Shown piece by piece: positions 51,918-62,060 of a stretch of 64,000 bases of DNA. The translations under genes and the position numbers were made by a program. Each line of letters starts with the position of its first letter. Position 1 is the first letter of the stretch. The notes beneath the pieces were generated by a model that did not search any database, had not been told where the DNA came from, and worked only from the letters and a program-made list of their open reading frames with translations. Location of the stretch: assembly GCA_016716265.1 (NCBI GenBank), contig JADJWQ010000006.1:2383501-2447500 (forward strand), given 5' to 3'. Source of the stretch: Planctomycetota bacterium. Its GTDB lineage: Bacteria; Planctomycetota; UBA1135; UBA2386.

Positions 51918-54050
51918 ATGTCCCGATTCACCCACGCCCTCGTCGTCCTCGCTCTCGCTCTCGCGACCTCTGCCGCCCAGTCCCGCCGCGAGCCGCCGTC
52001 CATCGTCACTGCCACGACCTTCGCGGTGGTCGTCGATGCGGCCACCTGGGCAGCGATCCCCGATGCGATCCACACCTATCGGGCTGCGGTCGAGCAGGAC
52101 GGCCTCGGCACCTGGATCCTGGTGGACGACTGGCGTGGGCCGGAGACGGTCCGCGACGCCCTGCGGCGGCTGCATCGGGTCGAGCCGCCGCTCGAGGGAG
52201 CCCTGCTCGTCGGGCGGATTCCGGTGGCGATGCTGCGCGGCGCCCAGCACCTGACGAGCGCGTTCAAGATGGACGAGCAGCGCTACCCGCGGACGCGCTC
52301 CTCGGTGCCGACAGACCGGTTCTACGAGGACTTCGACCTCGTCTGCGAGCCGCTCGGCAATGACGAGGAGAACCCGCTGCTCACCTACTACGAACTCGCG
52401 CCGGAGTCCGCCCAGCGGATCGACAAGGAGATCTACACGGCGCGCCTGCTGCCGACGCTGGAGGGCGACGAGGCGCACGCGGCGATCGCTGCGTGCCTCG
52501 GACGCTTCGCGCGCCTCCGGCGAGACCCGCAGCCGCTCGATCGCGTGCTGACGATGATCGGACACGGCTACGTCAGCGAGTCGCTCGACGCCTGGGCCGA
52601 CGCGCGCCGGCTGCTGACCGAGCAGCTTCCCGCGCTGCACCGTCCCGGCGGAGCCCTGATCGAGCTCCATCATCTGCGCGGAGCGGAGCTGGAGGAGCTG
52701 CTGCTGCGCGAGCTCGCCGACCCCGACCTCGACGTCGCGCTGCTGCACAGCCACGGCGACGACGACCGGCAGTTCCTGCTCGGCGACCTGCCGTTGCCGA
52801 CGACGGCCGCCAAGGTCGAGGCGCTCAGGCGCGACGCGCGCTCGCGACTGCGGCAGGCGCGGACGCGTGGCGAATCGGAGGCCGAGGCGAAGATCGCGCT
52901 GATGGAGCGCTACGGCCTGCCGCTCGACTGGTTCGACGATGCGTTCGACGAGGAGGTCACCGCGGCCGACGAGGCTCTCGACGCGCGCACCGAGCTGACC
53001 TGCGCCGAGGTCGAGGCGATCGTACCGGGAGCCGACGTGATCCACCTCGACGCCTGCTTCAACGGCAACTTCGTCGTGCGACCGTATCAGGCCGCCGCGT
53101 ACCTCTTCGGCAGCAGCGAGACCGCGGTGGTCGTCGCCAACTCGGTGAACGTCGCCCAGGACGTCGCCGCCGATCGACGCCTCGACCTGCTCGGATCGGG
53201 TCGACGCATCGGCGCATGGCACCGGCTGCGTCCGCACCTCGAGTCGCACCTGTTCGGCGATCCGACCTTCCGCTTCGCGCGGCCGACCGACGATCTGGCC
53301 CCGCGGCTGACGGAGCTGCTCGATCGGATCGGCGAGCTCGACGACACCCGACTGCTCCAGCATCTTCACACGCACCGAAGCGCGGTCGTCCGGCTCGAAG
53401 CCCTCGCCGAACTCGCGCGCCGCCGCGGCACGGCCTTCGAGGAGGCCCTGCCGCTCGCCGCGCGCGATCCGGCGGAGTTCGTCCGACGCTGTGCGGTCAG
53501 CCTGATGGGCGACGTGGGCCGACCCGACCATGTCGCCGTGGTCCTGTCGCGCGGGCTGCGCGACCCGTCGGAGCGTGTGGTCTTCGACGCGCGAGAAGCC
53601 GTGAAGAAGTTCGACCCCGACGCGGTTCGAACGGCGCTCGACGCCGTGCTCGCGAACGTGCCGCGAGCGCCCGGAGGCGCGGAGCGGGACGCTCTGCTGC
53701 GCTCGTTCACTGCGGGCAGCTTCGTCGCCGAGGACCTCGCGAAGGCCGCCGACCGCTCGCTCGGGACCGATCAGCGCGTGCGTGCGATCCGCACCTACCG
53801 GCTCTATCGGGCGCATCCCGCGGTGCCCGGCCTGATCGCCCTCGCCCGGGCGACCGACGACGAGCCCGCGGTCCGCGCCGCCGCGCTGGAAGCGCTCGGC
53901 TGGTTCGTCTTCTCGATCGAACGCGGCCGGATCCTGACCGCGTGCACGGAGCTCGCCGCCGACCTCGCGGCCCCCGAGGTCGTCCGCCGACAGGCAACGA
54001 AGACCGCCGCCCGGCTGCGCGACGGCGCCAACGACCCCCTGCTGCCGTAG
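51918..54050 (+). CDS. Secreted gingipain-like (C25/caspase-like) cysteine protease with HEAT repeats
   Basis: The 710-residue product has a signal peptide (ALVVLALALATSAAQ). The N-terminal part contains ALLVGRIPVAML, then VALLHSHGDDD (His near 277-279) and VIHLDACFNGNFV (Cys380). The His/Cys dyad order and the D-A-C-F-N-G motif match peptidases of the C25/caspase fold, as does LFGDPTFRF. The C-terminal 260 residues are alpha-helical HEAT-type repeats (for example VRLEALAELARRRGTAFEEA and VRRCAVSLMGDVGRPDHVAV). ATG 51918 begins at the signal peptide, while an earlier ATG at 51795 adds Arg-rich sequence. It is 237 bp downstream of the esterase on the same strand. Substrates are unknown. Confidence 0.83.
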   Translation: MSRFTHALVVLALALATSAAQSRREPPSIVTATTFAVVVDAATWAAIPDAIHTYRAAVEQDGLGTWILVDDWRGPETVRDALRRLHRVEPPLEGALLVGRIPVAMLRGAQHLTSAFKMDEQRYPRTRSSVPTDRFYEDFDLVCEPLGNDEENPLLTYYELAPESAQRIDKEIYTARLLPTLEGDEAHAAIAACLGRFARLRRDPQPLDRVLTMIGHGYVSESLDAWADARRLLTEQLPALHRPGGALIELHHLRGAELEELLLRELADPDLDVALLHSHGDDDRQFLLGDLPLPTTAAKVEALRRDARSRLRQARTRGESEAEAKIALMERYGLPLDWFDDAFDEEVTAADEALDARTELTCAEVEAIVPGADVIHLDACFNGNFVVRPYQAAAYLFGSSETAVVVANSVNVAQDVAADRRLDLLGSGRRIGAWHRLRPHLESHLFGDPTFRFARPTDDLAPRLTELLDRIGELDDTRLLQHLHTHRSAVVRLEALAELARRRGTAFEEALPLAARDPAEFVRRCAVSLMGDVGRPDHVAVVLSRGLRDPSERVVFDAREAVKKFDPDAVRTALDAVLANVPRAPGGAERDALLRSFTAGSFVAEDLAKAADRSLGTDQRVRAIRTYRLYRAHPAVPGLIALARATDDEPAVRAAALEALGWFVFSIERGRILTACTELAADLAAPEVVRRQATKTAARLRDGANDPLLP

Positions 54051-55271
54051 CGCGCGGCGATCGAACGGCCACGTACGGATCGGCTCCGGACTGTGGCGGG
54101 CGGACGGCACGGCCGCCAGCGCGCAGCTCGCGGTCGACGTGTGGGCGGGGACCGTGGACTCCAGCCCCCGACCAATGACCCCATGCGGAGCGAGCCTGCT
54201 GCTCTCCGCCGCGCTGCAGGGAACCGGCCGCGGGCCGATCGTCACCGACGGCCGTCGGCCGGCACCGGGCTGCTGATCGACCTGAACCCGGGCTACGGGT
54301 CGTCCGATCCCGAACCGCCCCGCGCTGCGCGGCGGCGGCCGCTACGGAGATGGAGCGGTCGTGGACCCCGCGAGCACGCTGACATGGAGGCCCTCCGTCG
54401 AGCTCCCCGCACTCTCACTCAGACGCTATGGAGGCCCGGCCCCCCGCCATCCGTGGCGCTCGTGGGTTGCGCAGCCGAAGCTGAGCCGAGGTCCTGCGAG
54501 GCTCGAGCCGATCGAGGCACACGCGGTCGATCGAGAGCACGGAGCGCTCGGCGATGGCACGCGTGCTCGGAGCCGGGCACGAGAGCGTCACCGATCGCGC
54601 GCCGATCGGCGCCGGGATGTCCCGGGGGAGACCGGCGCCCGACGCGTCGCACCGGGCAGGTCCGCCTCGCCGCGATCCGCCGAGGTTGCCGGCGCAGGAC
54701 GGGTCCGGGCGCGACGATCGTCGGCACGCGCGCGAGACGCGGGTTGCCAGGCGCGGCTCCGTTCGCCGCGACACGGCGGCGCCGGTCGTCGGTCGGGGCA
54801 ACGCGTGGATTCGATCGGATCGCCGGGTCGTGCTGCTGCGCGAACACGGTCCGGACGAGCATGCGCCGCACTCGCTTCAGCGGCTCGGCATCACGCGCGA
54901 GCGGCAGGCGGAGTCCGAACGGCAGGCGGAGGACGGACCGCCCGACGGGCACCTCGGCGCACACGCGGACGGCCTGCCACGCCGCCGGGGTGCGCCATCC
55001 GGCGCCGACCGCACGACGGCCGGAAGCCGCGTTCGCGCCGGACGAACGACCGGACGGAGCCGGCCGCGGATCGCGATCCGCATCGATCCGAGCGAGGATC
55101 GTGGCGAGCGGCTGACGCTGGTGCGCAGCGAGCGCGACGAGGGCGTGGCGGAATGCCGAAGCCGACCTGCATCGATTTCGCCGTGGCGAGAACCTCACCC
55201 CGCCGGCGCGCGCGAGCGCATCCGCGCGGGCCTGCCGATAGACTGCGCGGTCCGCATCCGCGAGACGAGAC
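54051..55271. other. 1.22-kb ORF-poor stretch ahead of icmF
   Basis: No gene can be supported. It ends in copy 2 of the 72-bp block that recurs at 38893-38964. A short open stretch on the plus strand after 54070 (VRIGSGLWRADGTAAS) could be a relic, but it has no start codon. Confidence 0.55.
55198..55269 (+). repeat. 72-bp block, copy 2 (icmF leader)
   Basis: It matches 38893-38964 at 68 of 72 positions and ends 2 bp before the icmF ATG. TAGACT at 55239-55244 could be the -10 box, about 28 bp before the start codon. I see no cobalamin-riboswitch box here, though the enzyme uses B12. Confidence 0.85.
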
Positions 55272-58200
55272 ATGACCCAGAGCGAGATCGAGCCCGTCGC
55301 CGACGAGAGTACCCGCCCGGACGGCCCCGACCGGTTCCGGACCCGGAACAAGGTGCGCCTCGTCACCGCGACCTCGCTGTTCGACGGCCACGATGCGTCG
55401 ATCAACATCTTCCGCCGTATCGCGCAGGGCGCGGGCGCCGAGGTCGTCCACCTCGGTCACAACCGCTCGGCGCTCGAGATCGTCGACGCCGCGATCGAGG
55501 AGGACGCGCAGGGCATCGCGGTCACGTCGTACCAGGGCGGTCACAACGAGTTCTTCCGCTACATGAAGGACCTGCTGGACGAGCGCGGCTGCGGCCACGT
55601 CCGGCTGTTCGGCGGCGGCGGCGGCGTGATCCTCCCCGAGGAGATCGAGGCCCTGCACGACTACGGCATCGAGCGCATCTACTCGCCCGACGACGGTCGC
55701 CGCCTCGGCCTCGTCGGCATGGTGCGGGACATGCTTCGACGCGCGGACTTCGCGACGCCGCGCGCGGTCGATGCCGACGCGCTCCGCACCGGCGATCGGC
55801 TCGCCGTGGCCCGCGCGCTGTCGCTGACCGAGGACGATCCCGAGGCCGCCGCCGCGCTGCTCGCCGCGCTGCCGAAGCCTGCGTCGGTGCCGCCGGTGCT
55901 CGGCGTCACCGGCACCGGCGGCGCCGGCAAGTCGTCGCTGATCGACGAGCTCGTGCGGCGCTTCCTGCGTCACCTGCCCGACCGGCGCATCGCGATCCTG
56001 TCGGTCGATCCGACGCGCCGCAAGACCGGCGGTGCACTGCTCGGCGACCGCATCCGCATGAACGCGATCCACGACGAGCGCGCGTTCATGCGCTCGATGG
56101 CGACGCGGCGCGCGAACCTCGCGCTGAGCGACGCGGTCGGGTTGGCGCTCGACGTGCTGCGGCACGCCGGCTTCGACCTGATCCTGCTGGAGAGCTCGGG
56201 CATCGGGCAGTCCGACACCGAGATCGTCGAGCACGCGGACCGCTCGCTGTACGTGATGACGCCCGAGTACGGCGCCGCGACGCAGCTCGAGAAGATCGAC
56301 ATGCTCGACTTCGCGGACCTGGTCGCGATCAACAAGTTCGACCGCCGCGGCGCGCTCGACGCGCTGCGCGACGTCCGCAAGCAGTACCAGCGCAATCGCG
56401 AGCGCTGGGACGAGCCCACCGACGCGATGCCGGTGTTCGGCACGATGGGCTCGCAGTTCAACGACCCGGGCACGAACGAGCTGTTCGTGGCGCTGATGCG
56501 CATGCTCGGCGAGCTGTCGGACCGGCTCGCGGCACCGGACGGGTTGACCGTGGGCCTGCCGTCGCGCCGCTCGATCGTGCCGCCCGAGCGCGTGCGCTAC
56601 CTCGCCGAGATCGCCGAGAGCAACCGCCGCTACGACCGCTGGGCGGCGGCGCAGCGCGACATCGCGGACCGGCTGCAGCATCTGCGCGCCGCCCTCGCCG
56701 TGGTCGGCGACGGCGCGGGCCCCGCCGCCGACGCCCTGCGCGCCGCGATCGCGAGCACGGCTCCGCAGCTCGCCGCGGACTGCCAAGAGATGCTCGACGG
56801 CTGGGACGCGCTCGTGCAGAGCTACTCGACCGACGATTACGAGTACGAGGTCCGCGGCCGCAAGATCCGCGTGCCGCAGTTCTCGGTGTCGCTGTCCGGG
56901 CTGCGGATCCCCAAGGTCGCGCTGCCCCGCTACCGCGGTCACGGCGACCGCCTGCACTGGCTGTTGCAGGAGAACGTGCCTGGCGCGTTCCCGTACACGG
57001 CCGGCGTGTTCCCGTTCAAGCGCACCGCCGAGGACCCGACGCGCATGTTCGCCGGGGAGGGTGGCCCGGAGCGCACGAACCGCCGCTTCCACTACGTCGC
57101 GTTCGAGCAGCCAGCCAAGCGTCTGTCCACCGCGTTCGACTCGGTCACGCTCTACGGCGAGGACCCCGATCCGCGCCCCGACATCTACGGCAAGATCGGC
57201 AACGCCGGCGTGTCGATCTGCACGCTCGACGACGCCAAGAAGCTGTATTCGGGCTTCGACCTCTGCGCGCCGAACACCTCGGTGTCGATGACGATCAACG
57301 GACCGGCGCCGATGATGCTCGCGTTCTTCATGAACGCCGCGATCGACCAGGTCTGCGAGAAGCACATCACCGAGCGGGGCATGTGGGGCGAGGTCGAGGC
57401 CCGGATCGACGCGCTGTACGCCGAACGCGGTGTGCCGCGGCCGCGCTATCGCGGCGAGCTGCCGCGCGGCCACGACGGCCTCGGACTGCGGCTGCTCGGC
57501 GTATCGGGCGACGAGGTCCTGCCGGCCGAGGTCTACGCGGAGCTGCGGCAGCGCGCCTTGTCGACCGTCCGTGGCACGGTGCAGGCCGACATCCTCAAGG
57601 AGGACCAGGCGCAGAACACCTGCATCTTCTCGACCGAGTTCGCGCTGCGGATGATGGGCGACGTGCAGGAGTTCTTCACGTCTGACGACGTCCGCAACTT
57701 CTACTCGGTCTCGATCTCCGGCTACCACATCGCCGAGGCCGGCGCGAACCCGATCACGCAGCTCGCGTTCACGCTCTCCAACGGCTTCACCTACGTCGAG
57801 TACTACCTGTCGCGCGGCCTGGCGATCGACGACTTCGCGCCGAACCTCAGCTTCTTCTTCAGCAATGGCGTCGATCCCGAGTACTCGGTGATCGGCCGGG
57901 TCGCGCGCCGCATCTGGGCCAAGGCGATCAAGCACCTCTATGGCGGCAACGACCGCAGCCAGAAGCTGAAGTACCACATCCAGACGAGCGGCCGCTCGCT
58001 GCACGCGCAGGAGATCGCGTTCAACGACATCCGCACGACGCTGCAGGCGCTGTACGCGATCTACGACAACTGCCAGAGCCTGCACACGAACGCCTACGAC
58101 GAGGCGATCACGACGCCGACCGAGGAGTCGGTCCGCCGCGCGATGGCGATCCAGCTGATCATCAACCGCGAGCTGGGACTCGCGAAGAACGAGAACCCCA

Positions 58201-58670
58201 TCCAGGGCTCGTTCGTCATCGAGGAGCTGACCGATCTCGTCGAAGAGGCGGTCTACGCCGAGTTCGAGCGGCTGACCGAGCGCGGCGGTGTGCTCGGCGC
58301 GATGGAGACGATGTACCAGCGCGGCCGGATCCAGGAGGAGTCGATGCACTACGAGACGCTGAAGTCGACCGGCGAGCTGCCGATCGTCGGCGTCAACACG
58401 TTCCTCGGCACCGACGGCTCGCCGATCCAGAAGCCGGCCGACGTCATGCGCTCGACCGACGACGAGAAGGACGCGCAGATCGCGGCGCTGCGCGCGTTCC
58501 AGGCGCGCAACGCGGCGCGCGCGCCCGCAGCGCTCGCGATGCTGCAGCGGACCGCGCTGGACGGCGGCAACGTGTTCGGCGCGCTGATGGAGGCCGCGAA
58601 GACCTGCTCGCTGGGTCAGATCAGCCGGGCGCTGTACGACGTCGGCGGTCAGTACCGGCGCAACATGTGA
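55272..58670 (+). CDS. icmF: Fused isobutyryl-CoA mutase / G-protein chaperone (IcmF)
   Basis: The 1132-residue protein combines a B12-binding domain, a GTPase and a mutase barrel in one chain, which is diagnostic of IcmF. The N-terminal cobalamin domain has [12 protein letters not shown] with the lower-ligand His40. The MeaI-like GTPase has its P-loop in [12 protein letters not shown] (about 211-222), and [10 protein letters not shown] is the NKxD box. The mutase barrel follows ([26 protein letters not shown]). The [10 protein letters not shown] motif has Phe where methylmalonyl-CoA mutase has a Tyr, fitting isobutyryl/butyryl-CoA as substrates. It interconverts these with adenosylcobalamin, in valine or fatty-acid metabolism. 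The fusion lets the GTPase guard cofactor loading. Confidence 0.97.
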   Translation: MTQSEIEPVADESTRPDGPDRFRTRNKVRLVTATSLFDGHDASINIFRRIAQGAGAEVVHLGHNRSALEIVDAAIEEDAQGIAVTSYQGGHNEFFRYMKDLLDERGCGHVRLFGGGGGVILPEEIEALHDYGIERIYSPDDGRRLGLVGMVRDMLRRADFATPRAVDADALRTGDRLAVARALSLTEDDPEAAAALLAALPKPASVPPVLGVTGTGGAGKSSLIDELVRRFLRHLPDRRIAILSVDPTRRKTGGALLGDRIRMNAIHDERAFMRSMATRRANLALSDAVGLALDVLRHAGFDLILLESSGIGQSDTEIVEHADRSLYVMTPEYGAATQLEKIDMLDFADLVAINKFDRRGALDALRDVRKQYQRNRERWDEPTDAMPVFGTMGSQFNDPGTNELFVALMRMLGELSDRLAAPDGLTVGLPSRRSIVPPERVRYLAEIAESNRRYDRWAAAQRDIADRLQHLRAALAVVGDGAGPAADALRAAIASTAPQLAADCQEMLDGWDALVQSYSTDDYEYEVRGRKIRVPQFSVSLSGLRIPKVALPRYRGHGDRLHWLLQENVPGAFPYTAGVFPFKRTAEDPTRMFAGEGGPERTNRRFHYVAFEQPAKRLSTAFDSVTLYGEDPDPRPDIYGKIGNAGVSICTLDDAKKLYSGFDLCAPNTSVSMTINGPAPMMLAFFMNAAIDQVCEKHITERGMWGEVEARIDALYAERGVPRPRYRGELPRGHDGLGLRLLGVSGDEVLPAEVYAELRQRALSTVRGTVQADILKEDQAQNTCIFSTEFALRMMGDVQEFFTSDDVRNFYSVSISGYHIAEAGANPITQLAFTLSNGFTYVEYYLSRGLAIDDFAPNLSFFFSNGVDPEYSVIGRVARRIWAKAIKHLYGGNDRSQKLKYHIQTSGRSLHAQEIAFNDIRTTLQALYAIYDNCQSLHTNAYDEAITTPTEESVRRAMAIQLIINRELGLAKNENPIQGSFVIEELTDLVEEAVYAEFERLTERGGVLGAMETMYQRGRIQEESMHYETLKSTGELPIVGVNTFLGTDGSPIQKPADVMRSTDDEKDAQIAALRAFQARNAARAPAALAMLQRTALDGGNVFGALMEAAKTCSLGQISRALYDVGGQYRRNM

Positions 58671-58749
58671 CGGCGCGGCCGACGGCGGAGCCCCGGGGCG
58701 GCAGATGCATTCCCGGGGCGCCAAGTTCGCGTCCGGTCCGGCAGCCCGC

Positions 58750-58755
58750 TATCCT
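58750..58755 (+). promoter_or_regulatory. Candidate -10 hexamer (TATCCT) for the kinase/FGE gene
   Basis: TATCCT lies 45 bp upstream of the ATG at 58801. The preceding bases give no clear -35 box. Confidence 0.25.
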
Positions 58756-58800
58756 CCGGGCGTCGCGGCCCGGCGATACGGAGCCGCCGCGAGCGTCGCC

Positions 58801-61191
58801 ATGACCCGACCGCCGTCCATCGACGCCGAGGAGCTGCCGGATGCGATCGGCCCGTATCGCGTGCTGCGCGAGATCGGCCGCGGCGGGATGGGGACCGTCT
58901 ATCTCGCGGAGCGGCAGGAGGGTCTCCGGCAGGTCTGCGCGATCAAGGTGGTGCGCCGCGAGCTGGCGACCCCGGAGGTCCTCGCGCGCTTCGATCTCGA
59001 GCGCCGCACGCTCGCGACGATGACGCACCCGTTCATCGCTCGCGTGTTCGACGGTGGCGAGACCGGGCGCGGCGAGCCGTATCTCGTGATGGAATACGTC
59101 GAGGGACGGCCCATCAACGAGGTATGCGAGCGACAGCGCCTGACGCTGCACGAGCGCGTCCGACTGATCCAGCAGGTCTGCCGCGGCGTGCACCATGCCC
59201 ACCTGCGCGGCGTCGTTCACCGCGACCTGAAGCCCGCGAACGTGCTCGTGGTCCGCGACGGCGACGACTGGACGCCGCGGATCCTGGACTTCGGGCTCGC
59301 GAAGGCGACGCACCGCGGCGCGGCGGACCCGCTGGCCGTCGACGAGCACCACGAGATCCTCGGTACACCGGAGTACATGTCGCCCGAGCAGGCGACCGGC
59401 GACAACGATCTGATCGACGCGCTGGCGGACGTCTACTCGATCGGCGTGATGCTGTACGAGGTCGTCTGCGGCCAGCTGCCGTTCCCGCGCGACACGTTCC
59501 GCCGCGACCGGCTGCGGGAGGCGTTCCGCATGATCCGCGAGGACGATCCGCCGCGGCCGAGCACGCGCCTGACCGCGATCGGCACGTCCCGCGCAGCGGG
59601 CGCGGACCGCGCGGAGGTCGGGCTGCCGCGCGGGGCGCTGCGCGCGGTGCGCGGCGAGCTCGACTGGATCGTCATGCGCGCGCTCGCGAAGGAGCCGGCG
59701 CGCCGCTACCAGTCGGCGATCGCACTCGCCGAGGACCTCGGCCGCTTCCTCGCCGACGAGCCGGTGCTCGCGGCCCCACCCCGCTCGCGCTACCGGCTCG
59801 GCAAGCTGATCCGACGACACCGGCTGACCGCGCTGGTGGCGAGCGCGGCCCTCGTGCTCGCGCTGGTCGCGTCGGTGCTGCTCGTGCGCGCCTATCGCAA
59901 CGCAGAACGGATGCGCGGCGAGGCCGTCGCCGCCGCCGCCATGCAGCGACAGCTGGCGGAGCGCGCGGAGGCGGCGGCCGCCACTGCGCGCTCGGAGCAG
60001 GCGCGCGCCGAGCAGACCGCAGCCCGGCTCGCGGGCGCGCACCGCGACCTGCTGGTCGTCGCGGTCGACGTCTACCAGGCCTTCGAGGCCTGGGCGCGCG
60101 AGCCCGACCACAACGGCTCCGCGGCGGCGGTCGCGGAGGTCGAGGCCGTGCTGCGCCAGCTCGATTCGCGTGTCCACGAGGCGACGCTGGCCGGTCCGCA
60201 CGCGCAGGTCACCGCCCAGCCGCTGCCCGAGCCGCCGGGTTGGGTCCACGATCGCTGGCGCGAGTTCCAGGCGAGCTGGCAGGCGAGCTTCGGAACCTCA
60301 CAACCGGAGATCGACGAGCGCGCGGACCTGGTACCGATCGGTCGCAACCCGGACTCCGGGCTCTGGGAGTTCCTCCACCTGCCGTCGCAGATGCCGCCGG
60401 TCGCCCCCGAGACGCTGCGCGTTCCGGCGCCGCCGCCGGGCACCGACGGCGGGCTCGTATTCGTGCTGATCCCGAGCGGTCCGGCGCGCACCGTGCGCAA
60501 CGAGGACGTCGAGCTCGCACCCTATTGGATCTCGAAGTTCGAGCTGACGATGGGGCAATGGCAGCGGCTGGTCGGCCGGTCGTTCGACGCACCGGACACG
60601 GTCGGGGCCGACCATCCGCTCGCCGGCATCACCTGGCTCAGCGGATTGCTGGCATTGCGCTTCCTGCGCATGGACCTGCCTACCGAGGCGCAATGGCAGC
60701 ACGCCGCCCGCGGCGGAGCCGCCGATCCGTGGCCGGGCGCGGCAGCGGAGGGCGGCGTACGCGCGGTCGCCAACGTGGCCGACGCCTCGTTCCGGCAGCT
60801 GATGGACCGCATGGCCGCGCAGGGCATCGCGCTGCCGGACCGCACCGGTGATCAGCCCGACGACTGGAACGACGGCTACGAGTGCAGCGCGCCGGCCGGC
60901 AGCTTCGCGCCGAACGGCTTCGGCTTGCACGACACGGCCGGCAACGTGTTCGAATGGTGCCTCGACGTCTACACCGACGGCGCGCCGGACGATCCGGAGC
61001 CGCGCGCCGGCGACGGCCTTCGCGGCCGGCTGCAGCTCGCCGACCTCGACGACCGCCGCATCGTGCGCGGCGGTGCGTTCGTCAACAGCGCGGCGCAGGC
61101 GCGGCTCGACACCTGGAGCGGCGAGTACCCCTACCTCGCCGGTTACACGGGCCTGCGGCCGGTCATCGCGTGCGGGGGTGACGGGCGATGA
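58801..61191 (+). CDS. Membrane-anchored Ser/Thr kinase fused to a formylglycine-generating-enzyme-like domain
   Basis: The 796-residue protein has a kinase domain at about 18-315: GRGGMGTVYLAE, Lys in CAIKVV (about K49), HRDLKPAN (about D142), LDFGLAK (about D163) and YMSPEQ. A transmembrane helix lies at about 343-362, then a short coiled coil. The C-terminal 250 residues are FGE/SUMF1-like: VFVLIPSGPARTV, FELTMGQWQRLVG, DLPTEAQWQHAARGG, FGLHDTAGNVFEWCLDVYT and RIVRGGAFVN. In true FGEs two Cys near the C-terminus oxidise sulfatase Cys; the paired Cys are not evident, so a ligand-binding role is likelier. It ends with an ATGA overlap onto a lipoprotein gene. Confidence 0.92.
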   Translation: MTRPPSIDAEELPDAIGPYRVLREIGRGGMGTVYLAERQEGLRQVCAIKVVRRELATPEVLARFDLERRTLATMTHPFIARVFDGGETGRGEPYLVMEYVEGRPINEVCERQRLTLHERVRLIQQVCRGVHHAHLRGVVHRDLKPANVLVVRDGDDWTPRILDFGLAKATHRGAADPLAVDEHHEILGTPEYMSPEQATGDNDLIDALADVYSIGVMLYEVVCGQLPFPRDTFRRDRLREAFRMIREDDPPRPSTRLTAIGTSRAAGADRAEVGLPRGALRAVRGELDWIVMRALAKEPARRYQSAIALAEDLGRFLADEPVLAAPPRSRYRLGKLIRRHRLTALVASAALVLALVASVLLVRAYRNAERMRGEAVAAAAMQRQLAERAEAAAATARSEQARAEQTAARLAGAHRDLLVVAVDVYQAFEAWAREPDHNGSAAAVAEVEAVLRQLDSRVHEATLAGPHAQVTAQPLPEPPGWVHDRWREFQASWQASFGTSQPEIDERADLVPIGRNPDSGLWEFLHLPSQMPPVAPETLRVPAPPPGTDGGLVFVLIPSGPARTVRNEDVELAPYWISKFELTMGQWQRLVGRSFDAPDTVGADHPLAGITWLSGLLALRFLRMDLPTEAQWQHAARGGAADPWPGAAAEGGVRAVANVADASFRQLMDRMAAQGIALPDRTGDQPDDWNDGYECSAPAGSFAPNGFGLHDTAGNVFEWCLDVYTDGAPDDPEPRAGDGLRGRLQLADLDDRRIVRGGAFVNSAAQARLDTWSGEYPYLAGYTGLRPVIACGGDGR

Positions 61192-61817
61192 GCCACCACC
61201 CTGGCTCCCCGCACACGCGCACCGCCGCCGTCCTGGCATCGCTGTGCGCGTGGCTCGCGGCCGGCAGCTGTAGCCCGCCCGAGATGGTGCTGGGGCAGCG
61301 GTTCATCGAGAAGGAGGTCCTCGACAATGGTGACGGCCGCAACGAGCCGCGGCCGTCGCCGATCCGACCGACCACCTACCGGCTGACGCGGTTCGTCGTG
61401 CGCCCGGACGGCAACGTGCTCGTCGCGCGCGCGCTGCCCCCGGCGCGGGTCGAGGACCGGGTGGTCGTGCAGTCGGGCGGCCAGGACGCCGGCCTCGCGA
61501 TCGCCGCGATCATCCAGCACGACGGCAATCTGCTGCCGCTCGACCCCGACAGCCTGCTCGAGCGCCTCGAGGCGGTGTCGATCGACGACTACCTGAACGA
61601 GGGCGACGCGGCCGGCGTCGGTGTGTCGTTCGTCGCCCGGCTGCCGTTCGCCGGGCGCGACACACGGCTGAGCTGGTCGCTGATGATCCTGCCCGACCCG
61701 GCCGGCGGCACCGACGCAGCGATCGGCGTCGCGCAGCTCGACCACACCGACATCGACACCGGCGAGGTGATCGGCACCGCGCGCTACGAGCTCGCGCTCG
61801 AGGCGATCGGAACCTGA
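61188..61817 (+). CDS. Putative lipoprotein of unknown function, member of a local repeat family
   Basis: The 209-residue product has a signal region with a lipobox-like WLAAGSCS, so the mature protein may be lipid-anchored. The second half contains LPFAGRDTRLSWSLM, AAIGVAQLDH and ALEAIGT. The same motifs occur in the ORF at 63600-63911 (LPFAGRVTRLSWSAT, SAIGVARLDH, QLQAIGR), showing a local duplication. ATGA overlaps the kinase stop. No known domain was found; a role beside the FGE-like kinase is inferred from coupling. Confidence 0.8.
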   Translation: MSHHPGSPHTRTAAVLASLCAWLAAGSCSPPEMVLGQRFIEKEVLDNGDGRNEPRPSPIRPTTYRLTRFVVRPDGNVLVARALPPARVEDRVVVQSGGQDAGLAIAAIIQHDGNLLPLDPDSLLERLEAVSIDDYLNEGDAAGVGVSFVARLPFAGRDTRLSWSLMILPDPAGGTDAAIGVAQLDHTDIDTGEVIGTARYELALEAIGT

Positions 61818-61827
61818 GGAGCGATCG

Positions 61828-62060
61828 ATGCCCGACGAGCCGATCGCGCTACCCGGCGCCGATTCGCTCGGCCCGCCGGGCCCGCGCGGTCACGGCTGTC
61901 TGGTCTCGCTGCTGTGTCCTTTGGCATTGCTTGCGGGAGTGTATTTCGTTGCGCCTACCGCATGCCTTGTGCCGGGTGTGGCTCTCGGATTGAGTGAGGC
62001 GCGGCGCGGCCTCCAAGGGGCGCGGCGGGAGCGGGGAGCGAGCACAAGATCTTGTGTAAA
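61828..62060 (+). pseudogene. 5' part of a small membrane protein, broken by transposon DNA
   Basis: ATG 61828 has GAGGAG at 61816-61821, 6 bp upstream, and starts 10 bp after the lipoprotein gene. The product begins MPDEPIALPGADSLG and has a hydrophobic helix (CLVSLLCPLALLAGVYFVAP). After about 50-60 codons the sequence turns into Arg-rich residues, and the frame runs on into transposase-derived DNA. A similar start (GTG, then ASEPIELAA) appears at 63970, again right after a lipoprotein copy. The end given is approximate. Confidence 0.6.

Noticed and set aside
55150..55271. Cobalamin riboswitch before the B12-dependent icmF
   Set aside because: CCTGCC is present but the surrounding B12-box consensus is not, and the leader is very short if TAGACT is the -10 box.
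54554..57685. A 1043-codon plus-strand frame overlapping icmF
   Set aside because: It is an alternative frame of icmF with extreme Arg/Ala/Gly composition, a usual effect of high GC.
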